This document shows, in pieces, positions 60,381 through 64,000 of a DNA stretch of 64,000 nucleotides. The position numbers and the translations under genes were made by a program. A model generated the notes under the pieces. The model did not search any database, was not told the DNA's origin, and saw nothing but the letters and a program-made list of their open reading frames with translations. Positions within the stretch are counted from its first letter, which is position 1, and the number at the start of each line of letters is the position of its first letter. Source of the stretch: an uncultured Eisenbergiella sp. (lineage in GTDB: Bacteria; Bacillota; Clostridia; Lachnospirales; Lachnospiraceae); assembly GCA_947627215.1 (NCBI GenBank), contig CANQVD010000001.1:107019-171018 (forward strand), written 5' to 3'.

Positions 60381-62192
60381 TCAGACGCCCACCGCGCGGG
60401 TGGCCTCCCGAAGCCAGGCGGCCTCCTCCGCGTCCAGAAGCGGCGCGATCGTTTCATAGACCGCCGCGTGATAGCGGTTCAACCGTTCGATATCCTTCGG
60501 CCCCATGAGGGAAATGTCGATGGCCTCCAGATCGATGGGCGCATAGGTCAGCGTCTCGAAGTACATGAACTGACCGTCCCCGTTCTTCTCTCCGTTCACC
60601 GCCACCATCACGTTTTCCGTCCGGATGCCGTGGCTTCCCTCGATATAGACGCCGGGCTCGTTGGTCACATCCATGCCCGCTTCGATCACGACCTCACTTG
60701 TCCCTTCCGCGTAACGCCAGCGGATGTTCTGGGGTCCCTCATGGACATTGAGGATATAGCCCACGCCGTGTCCCGTGCCGCACTTGTAGTCGATATTCTG
60801 CTCCCACATGGGCTGTCGGGCCAGGATATCCAGATTCCGTCCGGTACAGCCGTACAGGAATCTGGCGTCGGAAAGCTGCAGCATGCCTCTGGCCACCGCC
60901 GTGAAATGCGCCTTCACCTCGTCCGACACCGGTCCCAGGACGATGGTCCTGGTCACGTCCGTGGTGCCGCCCAGATACTGACCGCCGGAATCCACCAGCA
61001 GCATGCCCTCCGGCGCCAGCGCCGCGCAGTCGGTTTCCGTGGCCGCGTAATGCATCATGGCGGCGTTGGGACCGTAGGCGCTGATGGTGGGGAAGGAAAG
61101 CTCCAGAAAGCCGTCCACCTGACTGCGCAGATGATCCAGATGCTGTGCCGCCGTATATTCGGTCAGCGGCTCCTTTCCCACCGTCTTCTTCAGCCAGTAA
61201 ATAAATCTGCAGAGGGCGGCGCTGTCTTTTTTATAGACCTCCCGCATATGCGCCAGCTCCACGGGATTCTTCACCGCCTTTAAGAACTCTGTCGGATTAG
61301 GACCGTCCACCACCTTCGCCCGTTCGGACAGAATGCTGTAAAAGGCGCAGCTCACATTGCCCGTATCGCAGAGCACACACCCTTCCATGGGACAAGCTTT
61401 CAGGAAATCCGCCGTCCCGGCATAATCATGCAGCACGATCCGGTATCTCTCCGCATGGGCCTTCAGCGCGTCCGTCATTTCTCCCGTCTGGAGAAACAGA
61501 TGACACTCCTCCAGAGTGATCCAGGCATAGCAAAACGCCACCGGGTTGCAGGCCACATCCCCGCCGCGGATGTTGAACAGCCACATCAGGTCGTCCAGCC
61601 GGCTCAGAAAATGCCCCCTGATAAACGGGTCCTTCTCCCGCATCCTCCGGCGGACGGCCTCCAGCTTTTCTTCCACGGTCTGCCCGCAGAGCGCCTCATC
61701 CAGCACCGTCACGGGATGACAGGGGAGCGCCGGCCGGTCCTTCCAGACCTGATCCGCCAGATCCTTTTCGTAGGAAAATCGTATGTTCCTGGGTGCCAGC
61801 TTCTTTTCCAGCTTCCGGCCGAAGCGGGCATCCACCACCCTGCCGTCAAATCCCAGCGTCTGCCCCTCTTTCATATTCTGCAGAAGAAATTCCTCCTTCG
61901 TGGGAACGCCCTCCTCCTGCATCCGGTACAGCGTCACGCCGGTGCCCGCCAGTTCCTTCTCCGCCTGGATGAAGTACCGTCCATCCGTCCAGAGCCCGGC
62001 GCAGTCCTTTCCGATGATCAGCGTGCCGTTGGAGCCGGAAAAATTGCACAGAAATTCCCGCACCTTGAAATACGCGTCCACATACTCCGAGTTATGGAAA
62101 TCCGCCGTGGGCACCAGATACCAGTCCACACCGTTCTCCGCCATCACGGCCCGCATCGCGGCGAGCCTGTCCTGAATCGTCTGATTTACCAT
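60381..62192 (-). CDS. pepP: Xaa-Pro aminopeptidase (M24B)
   Basis: 603 residues, the long three-domain form of aminopeptidase P. Two creatinase-like N-terminal domains precede the pita-bread domain, with metal ligands in LVDSGGQYLGGTTDVTRT (two Asp), GTGHGVGYILNVHEG (His), VTNEPGVYIEG (Glu) and GIRTENVM (Glu). It removes the N-terminal residue before proline. The ATG before VNQTIQDRLAAMR, with GGAAGAAAA, was chosen; the longer frame overlaps deoC. It lies 41 bp downstream of deoC. Confidence 0.95.
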   Translation of the reverse strand: MVNQTIQDRLAAMRAVMAENGVDWYLVPTADFHNSEYVDAYFKVREFLCNFSGSNGTLIIGKDCAGLWTDGRYFIQAEKELAGTGVTLYRMQEEGVPTKEEFLLQNMKEGQTLGFDGRVVDARFGRKLEKKLAPRNIRFSYEKDLADQVWKDRPALPCHPVTVLDEALCGQTVEEKLEAVRRRMREKDPFIRGHFLSRLDDLMWLFNIRGGDVACNPVAFCYAWITLEECHLFLQTGEMTDALKAHAERYRIVLHDYAGTADFLKACPMEGCVLCDTGNVSCAFYSILSERAKVVDGPNPTEFLKAVKNPVELAHMREVYKKDSAALCRFIYWLKKTVGKEPLTEYTAAQHLDHLRSQVDGFLELSFPTISAYGPNAAMMHYAATETDCAALAPEGMLLVDSGGQYLGGTTDVTRTIVLGPVSDEVKAHFTAVARGMLQLSDARFLYGCTGRNLDILARQPMWEQNIDYKCGTGHGVGYILNVHEGPQNIRWRYAEGTSEVVIEAGMDVTNEPGVYIEGSHGIRTENVMVAVNGEKNGDGQFMYFETLTYAPIDLEAIDISLMGPKDIERLNRYHAAVYETIAPLLDAEEAAWLREATRAVGV

Positions 62193-62233
62193 TTTTCTTC
62201 CTGCCTTTCTCACCTCATCTGTTCCTGCCGCGC

Positions 62234-62878
62234 TCAGCCCTTTAAAAGCGCCACCGCCGAAGACGTGCCGATCCGCGCGCAGCCCGCCTCCAGAAAGCGC
62301 ACCAGATCCTCCCGGGTCCGCACGCCGCCCGCGGCCTTGATCTGCACGCCGCTTCCGATATGCTCCCGGAACAGCAGTACATCCTCCAGCGTCGCGCCGC
62401 CCGTACCGAAGCCCGTGGAGGTCTTGATGAAATCCGCCCCGGCCCGCGTCACCGCATGGCACATGGCGATCTTTTCCTCCCGCGTCAGATAGCATGTCTC
62501 CACGATCACCTTCAGCACGCGATCCCCGCACAGATTTTTCAGGGTGCGTATCTCTTCCTCCACCTGGCTGTACCGATGGTCCTTCACATCCGAAATGTTC
62601 ACCACCATATCGATCTCATCACAGCCCTCCTCCAGCGCCTTTCGCACCTCCGCCGCCTTGGCCTCCGTCACGCTGTAGCCTAACGGAAAGCCCACCACCG
62701 TACACAGCTTCAGCTCCGGATATGCCCCGCGGGCACGCGCGATATAGCAGGGCGGAATACAGACGCCGGCTGTGCCGTACTGCACCGCTTCCCGGCACAG
62801 CGCGTCGATCTCCTTCCACGTCGCATAAGGCTTCAGCAGTGTGTGATCGATATGGGAAAGGATCTCCCGATTGTCCAT
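62234..62878 (-). CDS. deoC: Deoxyribose-phosphate aldolase
   Basis: 214 residues. It cleaves 2-deoxyribose-5-P to acetaldehyde and glyceraldehyde-3-P. Schiff-base Lys region GADFIKTSTGFGTGGAT, start motif ILSHIDHTLLKPYAT, and the second Lys in VLKVIVETCYLTREEK. ATG before DNREIL follows CGGAGGAAAAA; the longer frame runs through a leader hairpin (62901-62923, GC-rich, perfectly paired). First gene of the deoC-pepP unit. Confidence 0.96.
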   Translation of the reverse strand: MDNREILSHIDHTLLKPYATWKEIDALCREAVQYGTAGVCIPPCYIARARGAYPELKLCTVVGFPLGYSVTEAKAAEVRKALEEGCDEIDMVVNISDVKDHRYSQVEEEIRTLKNLCGDRVLKVIVETCYLTREEKIAMCHAVTRAGADFIKTSTGFGTGGATLEDVLLFREHIGSGVQIKAAGGVRTREDLVRFLEAGCARIGTSSAVALLKG

Positions 62879-62984
62879 TTTTTCCTCCGTTCCGCGGGCA
62901 CCTGCGGGAAGCGCTTCCGCAGGGAAAATTCCACAGCCCCTGAAATGTATCGCTTTCGGGCCATAAAACACCGCCCGCACCCTT

Positions 62985-63013
62985 ATCTTACCGCAAATCC
63001 CGGAAAATGACAA
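62985..63013 (-). promoter_or_regulatory. Promoter of deoC-pepP
   Basis: -35 TTGTCA (63008-63013) and -10 TAAGAT (62985-62990), spacer 17 bp. The leader of about 100 nt carries the hairpin at 62901-62923. Confidence 0.5.
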
Positions 63014-63065
63014 TCGACGGTTTTTTGAACAAACTATGAATTAATTCTAAAATTTCATTTTTTTC

Positions 63066-63095
63066 TTGTGCAAAAATGCCAGTCCGTGATAGAAT
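63066..63095 (+). promoter_or_regulatory. Possible promoter of gltA with a long leader
   Basis: -35 TTGTGC (63066-63071) and -10 TAGAAT (63090-63095), spacer 18 bp. It would give a ~200-nt leader before the ATG at 63306; the leader has GC-rich stems around 63125-63165 but no riboswitch I recognise. A second TTGACA lies 40 bp before the ATG without a good -10. Confidence 0.4.
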
Positions 63096-63305
63096 AACCG
63101 TAACGGCTGTTTTTCGGTGCCCTCCGGCGCATCCGTTTCTCCGGACGCGTTCTGTCCGGCGGACACGACAGCATACACGTACTGACTGCAGACAATCCCT
63201 GTCCGTCTCACGATAAGGCTTCGGCCGCATCAGGATTTTCCCATTTCCGTCCGGGATGTTTCCTCACTTTTGACTGTTGACATGATTTCAGAAAGGCGGT
63301 TTTCT

Positions 63306-64000
63306 ATGGCGCAATATACCCAGGACTTTTCCGATCTGACTCCGGAGATCCTCCGGCTTGCAAAACTGTGCGAAAAATCCGGTACCTTTGATCCGGAATT
63401 ATATACCAGATATGATGTCAAACGGGGGCTGCGGGACTTAAACGGCAAAGGCGTGCTCGCCGGCCTGACCAACATCTCCGATGTCCGCGCCACCAGGATC
63501 GTGGACGGCGTTTCCGTGCCGGACCACGGGAGGCTCTTCTACCGCGGATACAATGTAGAGGATCTGGTGCGGGGCTTCGTCCGCGACGAGCGGTTCGGAT
63601 TCGATGAGGTGACTTATCTCCTTCTCTTTGACCGCCTGCCGTCCCCGGCGGAGCTGCGTTCCTTTTCGGAGCTTTTGGCCTCCTACCGCAGCCTTCCCAC
63701 CAGCTTCGTACGGGACATCATCATGAAGGCGCCCAGCAAGGACATGATGAACACGCTGGCCCGCAGCGTCCTGACGCTCTATTCCTACGACGACCGGGCG
63801 GAGGACGTTTCCATCCCCAACGTCCTGCGGCAGTGCCTGCAGCTCATCAGCCTCTGTCCCATGCTGAGCATCTACGGCTATCAGGCCTACAGCCACTACC
63901 ATGACGGCAACAGCCTCTACATACACCAGCCCAGCCAGGAGCTTTCCATGGCGGAAAACATTCTGCACATCCTGCGGCCGGACAGCAGCTTTACGCCGCT
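63306..64000 (+). CDS. gltA: Citrate synthase, GltA (Si) type, partial
   Basis: The first 231 codons; the gene runs off the right edge. It begins MAQYTQDFSDLTPEILRLAK and continues with RDLNGKGVLAGLTNISDVRA, then HGRLFYRGYNVEDLV and the helical large-domain start DEVTYLLLFDRLPSPAELRS, as in short clostridial citrate or 2-methylcitrate synthases. The catalytic His and Asp lie outside the window. Start follows GAAAGGCGG. This is unrelated in fold to the Re-citrate synthase at 17.9-19.3 kb. 2-Methylcitrate synthase cannot be excluded from the part seen. Confidence 0.88.
   Translation, partial: MAQYTQDFSDLTPEILRLAKLCEKSGTFDPELYTRYDVKRGLRDLNGKGVLAGLTNISDVRATRIVDGVSVPDHGRLFYRGYNVEDLVRGFVRDERFGFDEVTYLLLFDRLPSPAELRSFSELLASYRSLPTSFVRDIIMKAPSKDMMNTLARSVLTLYSYDDRAEDVSIPNVLRQCLQLISLCPMLSIYGYQAYSHYHDGNSLYIHQPSQELSMAENILHILRPDSSFTP

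Noticed and set aside
60381..62531. 716-residue fusion upstream of PepP
   Set aside because: The extra N-terminal part is an alternate frame of deoC; the ATG at 62192 has a ribosome site and matches the family start.

Overview
The window looks like chromosomal DNA from a GC-rich, anaerobic member of the Bacillota, most likely Lachnospiraceae or a close relative (an inference from gene content, not from a marker-gene comparison). Supporting signs are a Rex redox repressor, folate one-carbon enzymes (Fhs, FolD, a FchA-type cyclodeaminase), a Re-type citrate synthase, a two-gene SUF-like Fe-S system, a SpoIID/LytB protein, a small high-cysteine protein of a type common in this family, and strong AGGAGG-type ribosome binding sites. 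Most genes lie on the minus strand. No rRNA, tRNA, CRISPR array, IS transposase or prophage gene was seen, so this is a core chromosomal stretch with a few accessory islands.

Layout. 1-13 kb (minus): start of an NfnA/SudB-type flavoprotein, a zinc-ribbon/TPR membrane protein, fhs, an FtsK/SpoIIIE translocase, a ClpP/TepA-like protease, a membrane protein, a YebC-family regulator, a MazF-type RNase, alr, the NAD(P)H-hydrate repair enzyme and rex. A 205-bp near-perfect inverted repeat separates the rex promoter from a divergent ABC-F gene (13.6-15.6 kb). 15.6-20.6 kb: GtrA, then an operon of Re-citrate synthase, a GntR/FCD regulator and isocitrate dehydrogenase, with a 16-bp palindrome over its promoter; a second giant hairpin (187 bp) separates it from a subtilisin-like protease. 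20.8-22.1 kb (plus): a high-Cys/Gly small protein and two small unknown proteins. 22.1-28.8 kb: MntP, FolD, FchA, then a three-gene ABC exporter of GldA/GldFG type with a DUF4340 partner.

28.8-36 kb: branched-chain amino acid genes (ilvB, two successive small subunits, ilvC), a coiled-coil membrane protein and a MetH-like methionine synthase. 36-41 kb: a lipoprotein, SufBC (SMS-like), a mannitol-dehydrogenase-family oxidoreductase and a YihY/BrkB protein. 41-50 kb: a large SpoIID-domain protein, a structured RNA that fits 6S RNA, and an operon making GDP-fucose (gmd, fcl, manC, manA) plus a polyprenyl-phosphate sugar transferase.

50-58 kb is the most unusual part: a winged-helix protein, an 1888-residue secreted M60-like metalloprotease carrying a dockerin module, and a membrane-anchored protein with a cohesin-like N-terminal domain. 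Read together they suggest a cell-surface protease held by a private cohesin-dockerin contact. 58-64 kb: pckA, a deoC-pepP operon, and the start of a second, GltA-type (Si) citrate synthase, so the organism appears to encode both citrate synthase types.
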